This document shows, piece by piece, positions 36,171 to 48,700 of a stretch of DNA of 64,000 bases. Position 1 is the stretch's first letter; each line of letters opens with the position of its first letter. The notes beneath the pieces were generated by a model. It did not search any database, was not told the DNA's origin, and worked only from the letters and a program-made list of their open reading frames with translations. The translations under genes and the position numbers were made by a program. The DNA comes from Lepidodermella squamata (Eukaryota > Gastrotricha), in contig JBLDXI010000001.1 in assembly GCA_047495785.1 (NCBI GenBank), forward strand, positions 1,798,001-1,862,000. Direction: 5' to 3'.

Positions 36171-36498
36171 CAATAAAACGAATTATCGAAGCTGTTATTT
36201 ATTTTGCTGAATCTAATTTCATTTCACTTCCTCGTCTAGGTTTTATTAATTTTTTTATTTTACGTGCGCATAAGTGTTATATTTATTCCGCGAAATTGTA
36301 CAACTCTCGTACCTGCCGTCCTATGTGATTACTTGTTAACAGTGCTGTGTGAAATAAAATGCTACGCTGCTATCGATATCGATCGCTGTGCTGATGCAAA
36401 GTAGGTGATTCTGGCGGTGATGGCGGCTGGCTTTAATATCGGCACGTGAAATGGCCTAAAATTGCTGTCCACCACCCGCGTGTACATCATTCTAAATA

Positions 36499-38880
36499 AT
36501 GTGCCATCCGCCGACATGCGTCTACCGCGTCTACATAGCCGCCTGCTGCGTTGTCTGCCTCATCGGCGCCGTTGCCGTCATCGCCATCGGCATGGCCCTC
36601 GGTTACCGCATGGGCGAAGATTCAGTCTACAACTTCAAAGAAAATCGGCCAAACGGCGTCGCGGTGTCTACCAAAAATCGAGAGCAAATGGTCGAAGTTC
36701 AAAGTCATTTCAAGCACATAACGAGTAAGAGAAGATTATTTATTAAGGCGGATTTTTTTTAAATATTATTATTTTATTCAGCCTCACTCACTGGTAGTGG
36801 AATCGTTTCCGGCACGATTTCTATGATTGGAGGCTATGGTGCTTGTTGCAATTTAGCTCTAGCTCTTTATTTAGTAAGTCACCTTGAAATGAAGATTCTA
36901 AGGATTCCAAAGGGCATATGATTTCTTAGTTCATGGTTGGAGTCGCTTTGTTGGTTGTAGCTGAGGTCGCTACCGGTGCCGTCGTTTACTACAAGCAGAC
37001 TTTGATAATTGAAACTCTCACAGAATTTCGTTCAAATGGAATATGTGGCGTAAGTTCGACCTTATAATCCTCTGGACAACTCTAGGATATCACTTTTTCT
37101 CTAGACAATCTGCTTTCTTGATGATCTCGTTTCAAGGCAACTTATGTCAGCTGTTATCATAGTTATTGGAATGACTGTCCTTCAAGTGAGTGCATAATTT
37201 GATTCAGTAGAATAATATTTTACTTTCTCGATTTAATTTTAGGTTGGCCAAATAGTTTGTGCCTACTGCATTGTAAGGCGTCTGAGTACTCCTAAGCCGG
37301 TTCGAAATATTCAGCACGCCGTGCGTCGCATGACGGCGCATTTGTTCAACATTCACTCGACTGCAGTTAACAGCCCGGCAACGGGAGGCGTTGCTGGTAG
37401 TAGCAGCGGTGCAGCATCTACAACACCGCGTCCGGACAAACCCGCCTCGTCAGACGCGTCTCCTAACACGCATGCCCCAGCCATACATACGCCGTCTCTA
37501 ATGATGACGGGTGTTAACGCGGCGAGGGAGCAGCGGAACAGCCAACAAAGCACTACTATAGACCTAACTCCTAACAGCGCTGCGAAGAAACAAGCAATTT
37601 TGGTTTCGGAGGGGCAGCAAACCGATGATTTAGAGGAGCTATCTCGGCCGTTGATAGTGAAGCGGGTCGAGGAGCAGGGTTGTCAGACGCCCTCCGCAGC
37701 TCAATTGGCGAGGAGTGGTAGTTTAAATAACGCCAAAGCTAGTGATTCCGACGTGATTGATGTTATAGAAGAGACCACTGTCGTAGGCCAGAAGAGTTGC
37801 ATGCGCTATGCGGCCGGGTCTAGCGCGAGGCCGACCAGTGTTTCTAGTACAAAAGAGGTGATTCTCGCGGCGGGCGAGGCTGTGAGGGAAGCTAGGCAGC
37901 AACATTTTCACAGCAGCCGAGTTCCCGAGAGTCCGTCGTCTTCCGCGGTGAGGTCGTCAAACGAGCTCGTGGATACGGTGACGTCTGCTTACGGCTACAT
38001 TAGTACCTCCGCTATGGCGTCGGATAGCAACACGACGACAGATGGCGAGCGTCCCAGCCACGATCTCACGCCGTCTGCCATAGCTTTACCAAGTCTTTCG
38101 TCAACTTCTCATCATCAGCAACATCATGCAACAACTGTGCCGTCGTCCGGCGCCGGTCCGCCCCAGCCGCCCGGGCACAACGTCAAACCCGAGCATACTG
38201 CTGTTCCTGCCCTTACTCATCAGGCGTCGACGACATCCAGGTCAAGCCGCGTAGCTAAGCTCATTCCTTCTTCGTGTCACTCGTCGCTTCCAGCACCTCA
38301 TTACGTCCGTAAACTCAATGATTTTAGGGAAATTCAGCAACCACTCGCCCTGCAACAACAACAGCAACAACATCCACAACCGCATGGCTCACCATCTCCC
38401 ACTGCCAGGAGACGTCACTTGATGATCCCTGTAGCGCCCTCGATGTCTTCGACCTCAACCTCAACCCTGCCACGGGTTCCTCCCCCGCCACCGCCGCCGC
38501 TCGACGACACGCCCGGCCGACCTCCAATCGCGCCGACGCTTCGTTTTGCGGCTCTTCCACCCTCCGCAGTTATCAGCAGCCAACACGCGTCGAATTTGGC
38601 CAAAAATCGGCGCGCGCGCAGCTATACCAACGTCGATACGACGGACAATGAGGCGCTGGAAGCGGCGGACTACATTGACCTGCGCGAGTTGCGCCGAAGC
38701 CCCGGCACCCCGGGGCGGATGGCACGGTTCGGCCACTTGCACAGTCGCAATGCCTTAGTATGCAGCCACCAGCAACAACCTCCTCTTATGCCACAGCCGG
38801 CGCACGCGCTAGGCTCGTATCCTGACAGGAACCAGTGGCGACTGCCCGAAATTCGAACGCTCTATGTTTCTTATGTGTAA
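36499..38880 (+). CDS. four-helix (tetraspan-like) membrane protein with long disordered tail
   Basis: Five exons join in phase: 36499-36724, about 36781-36871, 36931-37049, 37106-37185 and 37243-38880. The first four and the start of the fifth encode four hydrophobic helices: helix 1 near residues 11-34, helix 2 (SMIGGYGACCNLALALYL), helix 3 (MVGVALLVVAEVATGAVVYY) and helix 4 (SAVIIVIGMTVLQVGQIVC). The loop between helices 3 and 4 is only about 35 residues and lacks the C-C-G motif of true tetraspanins. The last exon adds a tail of over 500 residues rich in Ser, Pro, Thr and His, with a poly-Gln run (about 38356-38370) and poly-Pro (about 38477-38500). That is a cytoplasmic-type scaffold tail. 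I do not recognise an orthologue; claudin-like or MARVEL-like proteins are alternatives. Confidence 0.75.
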
Positions 38881-39263
38881 AATCTGTTTAAATGTCTCGA
38901 AATGATAAATTATAGTTTTCTTCTGGCTGATCCACACGATAATATGATGGCTACGGTGTGGTTTAGCTGTCTTGATGATGATGAATCTTCATTCATACAG
39001 CATATAGAACTAAAAAATGGCTTACCGAACCTATTGCTTCTTTTTTATTGAATGTAGCCTTTGCGCGTTGTCAAAATAAAACAAGAGCAATGATCTGTTA
39101 CTGATATCCATTCTGATCTCCCATCTCGATCCAAGCAATGGTTAAAAAATGTACAAATCATTAAAACACCATAGCAATATTTCATAGAAGGAGTTTATTG
39201 ATAACAAATCAAGACGGAAAAATAACTGATTAGATTTCAGGAGAAGCTTAGTTAACTTCTATT
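38881..39263. other. convergent 3' region
   Basis: The plus-strand four-helix gene and the minus-strand CES-5 end towards each other here. AATAAA-type signals are visible (for example about 39076-39081 on the plus strand). No other feature. Confidence 0.5.
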
Positions 39264-42200
39264 TTAAGGGTACGGGATTTCGAGAGGTGCTGGGCATGGT
39301 GTTGTAGTTAGACCAGGCTGGAAGTTTCCTTGTAGACGAGCGTAAGTCTTGGGCAACTGACTCATCCAAAACTAAATCAAACATTTCGGTTATGATCTGA
39401 TTAAATTCATGCATACACAGAAGAATTACCTGACAATCTCTTCTTTTCGGAGAATGTATAAGCTTCTGTTTTGATCCATCCACATCGAGAACGAGTGAAG
39501 GACCCACTAAGGGCTTGTACAGAGGCCACTCTGGTAGCTTGAGTCTGTCACCAAGGCTGTTATCTACTTTGTTAGGATCTCTTTAAAGGTGTTACTACTT
39601 TTAGAATGTATAGCTAACTTAGATGCGACATAAATTTACCCCGTGCGAGCGAAATTCGCAACATACTGCGTAGCGTACCTAGCGAGCATCTTCTCATCTT
39701 TTGTGTACGGTATTCGAACTTCATTTTCACGCAATGCATCACCGAGGGTATAGAGCAGCTCGTCAGTATGCTGAACACCCAACCAAGCTGGATCTTCTAT
39801 GCCTTCCGTTCGGTGCTCGAAATGAAAACTGTAAACCTGCAAAGCGAAAAATACATTAAGAATAAGACTGAGAGATAAATTGAGCTTACAGAGGAATTTC
39901 TAGCATAGGCATCCGCCCAAGCCAGAACAGGACACTTGAACATTTGATCACTGACCATCTGGTTGAGGGCTTCCACTACCTCCATGCCTTTCATGGGCTG
40001 CTGGCTGATTTTATCATTATCAGACCTCCAATACTGGGTGTACATAGCCTTGGTGATAATTGGATCAATTTTGATTCCATTAAGAGGATAATAGGGGTAG
40101 TAGGAACCAATCAATTGTACATATGTTTCCATAGTGAAAGCACTGACATCCCTGTCGGGATTCTTTGAAGTTGGGAGTATTTTCCCACCCTAATACAATT
40201 AAGAAGTTTATCTCATACTCATAGCTATCATGTTATCATAAATACCAGTGGAGTAGTAGTAAGGAAGAAGCTTCCTTCATCCTTAGTAAGGCCTACTAGT
40301 ATAGGCACGTCCTTATAATTACCGTCAGCGATCATTCGCACAGGATCTCCAGTGAACATATCGCCATCGATAACTGGGGGTAGTCCGATGCCCCCGACAA
40401 GGCTGGTAGACCCAGTTTCAGGGCTAACATCAGGCAATGCGAGCTGCAGCCTTGACGCGTATTTGTGTGGTACTTCACGTAAACATTTAACTTGCGCTTC
40501 CAACGTGGAAATATCACTACAATAGTCTGGGTAGTTTTTCGATAGGTATTTTAGCAACTTGACGGTTCGTTGTATCCCTTGTTCCTTTGTAATTGTTCCC
40601 CAAGATACGATCGGCGATCCACTAACCACCATGGCTCTATCGATGTACTGTTGAGCTTTTGGGGTCAGCAGCAACAATGAAGCAGAAGCCGCACCGGCAC
40701 TTTGACCAGCGAGGGTAATTTGGTTAGGATTTCCACCAAAAGCCGCGATATTTGCTTTGACCCACTTCAAAGCTTCGATCATGTCCCAGAGACCCATGTT
40801 GCCAGGAACGTCATCTATTCCAAGATAGGCGAAACCTAGTGGGCCTAGACGATATTGAATCGAGACGTAGACAAGATTCTCAAAGGACGAGAGCGATGTT
40901 CCGTTGAACTTCAAAATTGTTGTAGAGCCCTCCTGGAATGAACCTCCATGAATCCAGACAAAAACTGGAAAGAACGTTAAATACATATCTAAAATAAAAT
41001 CTGTCTTCGATCTAGTTTTAGACAGTCTAACACACAGAACGAATCCGTGTCAGATTGACGGATATTATTTCAGATGGACCGATTTTTTGAGAAGCCGAAT
41101 CTGAATTTCTGTGTTAGACACGCTATCGAAAACCAGAACGAAGTCCGCAAGTAAATCTCCGAAAGTAAAACTTAAGGCTCGGGGCCCGGGAATAAAATAC
41201 AGCCGGAATTTAAAACTACAGGTAAATTACTTAATACAGCATTTCGAATATTCCCAGCAATCAAAATCACTAAATTTATCGATTTTTTTATTTCTGCCAA
41301 ATTGGCAGCTATTCCGAAGTTTCTAAATACAGGTTGTTACAAAATAAAATATGGGGTTAGCCACCTAAAATTGCATACAAAGTTTTGTGGCGTTCACGGT
41401 AAGGCTAATGAAAACTAGGCCTCCGTGATTTATAAGCACTAATAAAAAACGCTATTTGTCCGGATAATTGAATTCGAACAAATAAGAAGGGTGCCTAAAA
41501 TTATGGAACCATAAGTGAGCTCAAAAACTGAAAATCTGCATTCCCGTAGCCGTTCGAACCACCATAGATTACCTTGAATTGGGCGATCGATTTTCCACAA
41601 TCGGTCATGAAAGCATCCATTTAAGCACAAAATATCTAAACGGCAACTAACTTTCAAACGAAATTCGAGAAAATGAAAGCCCAAAGTCCGAAAGCAATTG
41701 CCCGGATGCACTTATGTACCGAAAGCTGATTCCCGTAAGTCGAACACCCGATTATTGTCTAGTTACGTAATCACTGAAACTGGGTGAAAATAAAATTTTA
41801 ATACACCAGGAGGCGTTTCGATCCCTTGATTTCGCGGACGTTATACTGAACTTATTACATTTCTCTATGGCTAGCTATAGAATAATCCTTTAGTATTTAG
41901 TTATTAAGTAAAATTGAGACCTGGCGCAGAAGCCTTGGTGTCAAATGTGGACTTGCGAACCCAAATGTTGAGGAACAAGCAATCTTCTGAGTCGCTCACA
42001 TTTTGGCCCTAAGGATAAACATAACTTGAATGAAAAATGGCGTTCAAAGAATATGCTTACGAATTGTATTGTAGTTGCACTGGGTGGCGGCTGGGAGCAC
42101 TGGCTGGGTAACGTGGTGGCGATCAGCTCCTCAGTCCATGGCTTTTTTGGCACTGTCTTTCGGAACCTGTTCTCACCGATTGGTGGCTCTGCGAATGGAA

Positions 42201-42351
42201 TAGCTGAAAATTCGTAAATTTCATTGCCGCCAGGAACTTGTATTAAACGGCCTCTGAGTGGACCTGTGGATGTTTTCACTTGCGGCGAGAGTGTCTCCTC
42301 AGAAAACACACCACCAACAAGTAGAATACTCAAAATTGGCAATAAAATCAT
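39264..42351 (-). CDS. carboxylesterase CES-5
   Basis: First gene of the second esterase array. Exons: 42351-about 42060, 42006-41926, 40964-40250, 40197-39894, 39838-39643, 39583-39431 and 39373-39264. It has a signal peptide (MILLPILSILLVGGVFS). Other marks are YEFSAIPFAEPP, SEDCLFLNIW, the oxyanion segment WIHGGSF, nucleophile GQSAG, acid in TKDEGSFF and histidine in GVQHTDEL. All catalytic residues are the family standard, so it should be an active secreted esterase of about 625 residues. The last intron must be spliced (CAG|GTAATT to GATTTAG) to give RRDCQFWMSQLP and the conserved end TTTPCPAPLEIPYP. Reading through instead gives a false tail. Intron 2 is about 960 bases, against about 50 in CES-6 and CES-7, and holds a foldback element. 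Confidence 0.92.
41003..41145. mobile_element. short foldback element in CES-5 intron 2
   Basis: The left arm (GTCTTCGATCTAGTTTTAGA then CAGTCTAACACACAGAA) recurs inverted at 41110-41145 with a few mismatches, leaving a loop of about 60 bases. This hairpin is absent from the same intron in CES-6 to CES-8. It looks like a small MITE or foldback transposon. No clear target duplication was found. Confidence 0.55.
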
Positions 42352-42399
42352 TATTACTGGAGAGAGAATATCAGGTCAAATAAACTATGCAGTATATGT

Positions 42400-42480
42400 A
42401 GCTTCTGTTGTTTGATTAGATAACGACCGCCCTTATTTCCCTTACCATCCAACTGACCTGTTAGATAAGTGCTGCGATGA
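42400..42480. promoter_or_regulatory. CES-5 proximal promoter with two GATA boxes
   Basis: AGATAA at 42418-42423 and AGATAAG at 42473-42479, with the block between them conserved upstream of CES-6 (about 51535-51595) and CES-7 (about 57125-57190). Conservation of the flank in three paralogues supports a promoter, though recent duplication alone could explain part of it. Confidence 0.5.
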
Positions 42481-42799
42481 ATAGTGCTTGAAATCGCCCT
42501 CATGAAACAATTGCCTCACTGAAGGGACTAACCTAGTCGGACGATTTCCTATTATCAAACAATCTCATATCAAACCCCCTTCAACGACCGGCTCTTTCAC
42601 CCTTCGACACACATTCTGCTAATTGAAAAATTGAAGATTTCGAGATTTGGTTAAAAGTAAAGTAATTACCCGATTAAAAATTGAAAATAGCATGCGTTTT
42701 TATTTTATGATTTAATCGGTCCTGATTGCTGTAATAATCATGAAATAGCCCAAGAAGTGAAAGTTATGATTACAGCAACTGTTATGAAAACTGTTATGA

Positions 42800-45700
42800 T
42801 TACGGATAAGGTATCTCGAGTGGTGGTGGACATGGTGTTGTAGTTAGACCAGGCTGGAAGTTTCCTTGTAGACGAGCGTAAGTCTTGGGCAACTGACTCA
42901 TCCAAAACTAAATCAAACATTTCGGTTATGATCTGATTAAATTCATGCATACACAGAAGAATTACCTGACAATCTCTTCTTTTCGGAGAATGTATAAGCT
43001 TCTGTTTTGATCCATCCACATCGAGAACGAGTGAAGGACCCACTAAGGGCTTGTACAGAGGCCACTCTGGTAGCTTGAGTCTGTCACCAAGGCTGTTGTC
43101 GACTTTGTTAGGATCCCTTCAAAAGATTTACTCTTTGAATTTATATCGGTTAAATGAAATCTGCCGCCCCAAAAGTTAGCCAAGGGCTTAACGCTTTCAT
43201 GGTCATACGGAAGATTTCGGAATTTTGACTTTGCATGCTCACAGCTCGCTTAATTTGTCGAATTTTTGTGTCTCCTTTCGTACAGTACTACTTTTGGTAC
43301 GTACAGTACTACTTTCAATCGAAGAAATCGTTATGCCAGAAATTTTTTCCGTTAGATCTGACAGTCTTGACTTAACAGCCGTGTTCGGCAGAGTCTCATT
43401 GACTACCTATTCCATTTTTATGACTTTTTACGTAAAACTGGCAAAACGGTAACCTGGCTGACGAATCCTACGAATTCATCCGGGTGAATCTATATTCAAA
43501 TAACTTGGGTGATTGCAGTTATCAGTAAAATCAGAACCTGATGCGAACTATGCGCCCAAGTGCCTAGTTTGGCATACCGTTGTCGATTTTCCGACTTGTT
43601 TCTTCATTTGCCAGAAAATTCAAAAATTCAAAAATTTCTTTGCTTGGCTGAAAAAAAATTCGGCCGTGAAAGTAAATGTGCAAAAAACCAAATTCATGGT
43701 TATAAACAAAGGAGATGAAATTGTTGAGCCTTTTATTATTTACAACGAACGGTTAGAAGAAGTTAGTAGCTTCACATATTTAGTAGCATAATTACCTACT
43801 TCAGATGGAGCTTCAAAAAGCGACATCAGAGGCAGAATTGAGAAAAGCTGAAAAGCTTTCGGTGCCTTCAAAATTTAAATTCAAAATTTAGAGGATCCGG
43901 ATGATCTAGCGATGGGTTGATGGGTTGATGAATCTGATACTCCTCGTGGGATTTTATAAATTTTGTTTCATTGATGAAAAGTTATTTCGGTTTAACTAGG
44001 ATCGGTCCCCGAGACTGTTCCTCCTAGGACACGCGGAATGACTGTCAAAGAAACCCAGACCGGCACAAAATAAGCTGAAATACGCTGAAATAATTAATCT
44101 GGAATAAGCTGGCATATGATTTCAGGGGATTTCAGATTAGCGTTTTTCCAGCATATTTCAGCTTAGAATTATTTCAAGCTTAGAATTTCAGCACTTTCCA
44201 GACGAGGGAAATTTATTTCAGCACTTTTCCGGCCATATAATTGTTTTTCTTTTTCATTCAAAATTTCGAAAGTTTGAAAGCCAACAATTTCCTGAAAAGG
44301 ACAATGGGCGTAAAAGTGGAAAATCGGCCCAATAGATAATGAAATAAAAAAATACCATCATTTAGAACTTTTCATTCTGAATCTATTTGTCTATTGCCAC
44401 TATCGCGTGAGAAGAAAAAAAACGTTTAAAGATGTAACTATTTATTTCACAACTTGGCGAAACAAAAAGCGATGATTTTCGTTGCGATAAACATGAAGAA
44501 AAAACTTGACGGTGGAAAACTGCGCCTTTAATACGTTCACATGCATTTTTTGAATTGTATTAATAAAATAAAATAAAATATTATTTTGTAAAATGTATAA
44601 GATTTTATATATCAAATTAAAATGCTAAATTGAGGGTGATTGGGCCGTCAACTTTTGAGTTTTTTTGAGGTTTCTGCAGTGATGTCAGTTGCTCTTCTGT
44701 CTAGAGACAAATTTCCGTACCGCCCATGTTTCGCCTATGGGCTTTCCTCGACACCGTCTTTGAACCAGCTAAATCTTAGCGGTACGCTAATTGGTCTTGT
44801 ATTTATTTTGACGCGTCGCCATCTTCAGCAATTTTGTTCTCCCCTTTGCCCTCCTCCGTTCAAGATGGCATGCCCTAATTCGTAAACTGCAGCCCGCGGA
44901 CTGTTTTCTAGATTTTTTCTAGCCAAAAGCTGAAAATTTTGCCGCAGGCGATCTTAACGCCATACTTTGGGCCGATTCCTGTGCGTTCACGCCCCTTGTG
45001 CTTTATCCCCACTCTTTTGGATGGACAAAAATGTCTGAAAAATCGGACCCACATCTTTTCATCGGAATAATAAAAACTTTCATCGTACTCTTTTTCTTTA
45101 AACCATCGGAAATACAATTTTTCAGAAAATTTCGCATTAAACCATCGGAATCGAAAACGTGCATAATTCCATCGGAACACACGATTTTTTCATCGGAACA
45201 TGCCATTAATGCATCGGAAAAGGGGTTTATAGGTGGTCATATTTCAAGATTGCTTAGAGACAATAAATAGACAATAAATAGACAATAAATGTTGCGAAAT
45301 TACGCCTCAGATGATGAGGCAGAAGGTAGGAGCCGATCAATGCTTTTTCCAATCCGCTGATGAGGATAGGAAGACCTCGAAATCTTTGATAAGTTATGTG
45401 ATCAATTACGAATTCGACGGGCAGCCAGCGAAAAAAGGAGAAAAGCCTCTTTGGACCGTGGTGATTTCTTGCAATTTTCTTCTCAAATTGCTAGCAGCGG
45501 CCAAGCGCTTTCAAGTTGATGCTATCCACAAGGTCATCCAAGGGGGTTATTTCAAGACGGCTATTATTCGGTGTTTCGTGCTTGAGATTTTATGGCTATG
45601 TGTTACTTTCATATGAGTTTAATTGCCGCAAATGGTTCGGAAGAAGTGCTTTATTTGTTTTTCCGATGGTTTCAGTCAGTAATTTGCTGTTACAGCGGGC

Positions 45701-48700
45701 GGAATTAAGCTTTGGTACGCGGTCCACGAAGGTGTCGTCCAACTTGCGAAAGATTACAACGAGGCGATTTCCGACGGTTTCAGACGATAATTAATTAATT
45801 TCTCTTTGCAGTTCCTAGTGTTATGGCTTATGGCTATCGACGAAGGATGAGCTTAGGGCTATTCCTAATGCTTACGTTTACGAAGACTTCATTTAGTAAT
45901 TCGAGCCAATTTATATCTATGGCCCGCTGCCGTGTTAGTATGAAGGCGCCTCAGATTTTATAATAATAAAGCACTATAACTAATAACGCGAATGAATCGC
46001 TGAAAAATCGGTTAAAGGCTGAAGGAACTGATAGGACTGTCCCGCCTTCACAGCATTTCTCTCGAAAACCGACGATGTCATCAATCATTGGGTTTCTGAA
46101 ACCTTTGATTGCTGAGCCTAGACGTGGTCGCGGGCGGGGTCGTAGTACGGCTTTTGTTCCAGCCCAAGCTGAACCTGTGGTTTCTGAATCAAGGCATGGT
46201 CGTAGTCGGTTAACAGCTATCACATCGATATCTGTTGACGAAACTTTCTATTGCCGAGGTCGAGTTCGTGGCAAACTCACCAGCTCTGTTTCTGTCGACG
46301 AAGAAAAAAAGGAGGGCTAACAACTCGAAATACACGCCGGGGTTGAAATTTGGAAACAGCTTTCTAATTATTTGTCGGAAATCAGTATCTTATTAGTGTC
46401 GGAATATACTGTTATTAAAATGAAGCTTTTCCGATGAAATAATGCATTTTTAATAGCGAAATATTTATTCCGATGGTTCCGATGGTTTCAGATAAAAATG
46501 GTAAGATGAAAGTAATTATTGTTCCGATGATTTGAAGTTACTTCGAAAAATCGAATATTAACCCGTATAAACCTGACCCCAGATATCGATCAGGGAAAAT
46601 TATTCTCTGATTGGTTTCTAGTGTAACGTTTTTCGCTGATTCTAAATCTGAAAACCGTATATTTTTATCATGCACTGTTATCGAGTTACGTAACCACACG
46701 CCGGCGTGTGTCCAGGCACAAAGCGCTAACAAACAAAATGCATTTTTTTCGTAAAAAAAATGGCGTAAGTCTTTGAAAAAATTTGATGAAATCAGTTCCA
46801 GCACATTTCAGCTCATTTCGTGCCGGTCTGGGAAGAGCTAAGAAGCTGCGGGTCGACGATCTGATGGTCGATCAAATCGCTCTAGTCATGCAGTTTATCC
46901 AGCAGTTACGCTCGGATAATGCTGACACCGCTCCGTCATCTCACTGCCCGCCGACTGGGCAGTCCCCTCGTAACTGGCATGACTCGTGGAGAGCTTGAGC
47001 CGGAGTTGGTCAGCGTTGCGCCGTGGCTGTCGATCGGCGCTGTCGATGTCATGAGCAGCGGCGGCCTCCGCGTGAGTACGCCACTGCGACGAACGCTGAC
47101 AAGCTGATCAAGCGTGTCGGCTTCCCTAAGGATGCGTTCCGCAAATCAGACTTCCGCGTTCACTATCCGGGCCGGCCTGACCCGACGGTGACCGAATCGG
47201 CTCGCATTTTGAAAGACAAAAGCTCGGCCATCTGCTTCCGCCTGCCCCCTGTTACACTGGCGACACTCTGCGCCCACTTTTCAGGTCCAGGTATATCGAC
47301 GAAATCCGCGAGATTCCCACGCTCCCTGGTAAGCAGACGTCGCCGACGGTGCTCGTCTTCCGAACAGCTGAGCATTACGAGGGCGCCATGGCTAATGGTG
47401 TCAAGTTTCTGAATCGTCGCATTAAAGTCCACATGTTGAAAAGCAAGGCTCTCCCGCCTAACTGCCTGAAATGGGCCGCGGGCCGCTTACGGCCACGTCG
47501 CTGTCGATTGCTCTCCGGACAACACCCAAAGCTGCAGCCGCTGTGTTGCGACTGACCACACGATTTCCACCTGTCTCGCTGAGCCTGAGGATCGTCATTG
47601 CCCCCACTGCAGTGGCGGCGGTGGGTCTGGTTTGTGGCGTGGCTGCCCTGCATTCAAGGCCGCACAGGCTGAAGAGGTGGCTTGCCGCCGTGCCATCGCC
47701 GTCGCCCGTGAAGAGAAAGCTGCCGAACGTGCGTCGGCAAACAAGCGAAGATTAAGATTCCCGAACACCTATGAGGTGGCCCTACGCACTTCTTCTCCAC
47801 CCGTGACTTTGCCGGCGGACCGCCGCCCGCTCCATGGTCACCCCCGCCTCCTATGACGGTGCCTCCTGCTACTTCGCCTCCGTCTGCCAATCCACTTTCT
47901 ATCGCCTGATGGCGCCCGGCTTTTTAGTCTTATGGAAGAGCGGTTCCAGCGTATGAACGCCGTATCGAAACTGTCGGACGCTTATTCGACAGGCTCTTCG
48001 CTTCCCCGCTGCCACCTCAAACCAGCTCGTCCCGCAATGGCTAGTACGCTGCACACGCTACTACAATGGAACCCGTGCGGACTAAGGACCTGACAAGGAC
48101 CTTGAAGCTTGTCGACTTATCAACCCTTGGCTTTTTTCATAAGTGAAACCTTTCTTTTCTCTCTTTTACGTGTCACCACTAGGGGATAATGCCATTTTTC
48201 GTTGTGATCGGGTACAGGACCCCGATGATCTGTTGCTCAATGGCGCTCGTGGCGGCGCTGCTCTGTTTGTTCGGGAGGGCGCTCTCGTGCTTGCCGAGCG
48301 GCGGCTGGCTCTGACTGGTCGCAAGCTTAGTGAGTGGCTCGCTTTGGTGTCGTCCCTTTCACTGGCTCGTCTGTCGTTCGGTTGCTTACTGGCTATTGTC
48401 CGCCGACTTCGTCCTTAGATCTCAGCTTCCTGGAAACCGAGTTCGCAGGGGCCTCAGCCTCAGGTTTCCCTTGTTTCTTTAGCGGGGACCTTAATGGCAA
48501 GTCTCCGTAACGCCTTGGATCTTGGATGCCCAGTTCCGCGCTGCGAAAGCGGCTCAGAAATTGAGGCGGGGTGATTTCAACCAGCGATATGTTGAAGCCC
48601 TGTCATTCCAGCACTGCTACCGTGAAGCTTATGCCCGCCTACATCGTTTCGATGTCGCTGCAGATTCTTCGTGCTTCCGATGTTATCCGCATGCCCGCTC

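Larger units (their letters stand above)
31933..36498. promoter_or_regulatory. 4.5 kb non-coding block upstream of the four-helix gene
   Basis: No ORF with coding character is present on either strand. The composition differs from the flanks: many ATTATT/TAATAAT runs mixed with CpG-rich words, POU/homeobox-like words (ATGCAAAT at about 32724, several TAATTA-type words) and a recurring GGCGCTGCC/GGCAGCGCC motif. The most likely content is promoter, 5' UTR or a long first intron with enhancers of the plus-strand gene at 36.5 kb. This is inference from composition, gene orientation and absence of coding sequence. Confidence 0.5.

Noticed and set aside
39254-39507. An open frame that continues CES-5 past the RRDCQ segment (and the same in CES-6 to CES-8)
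   Set aside because: A conserved donor and acceptor (CAG|GTAATT to GATTTAG) remove this stretch and restore FWMSQLP, which matches FW-x-(D/E)-x-(L/F)-P in CES-1, CES-3 and CES-4. The read-through frame matches nothing.
45050-46530. CATCGGAA repeats as a CRISPR or satellite array
   Set aside because: The units are short, irregularly spaced and in opposite orientations on the two sides, inside a transposon with inverted ends, in a eukaryotic genome.
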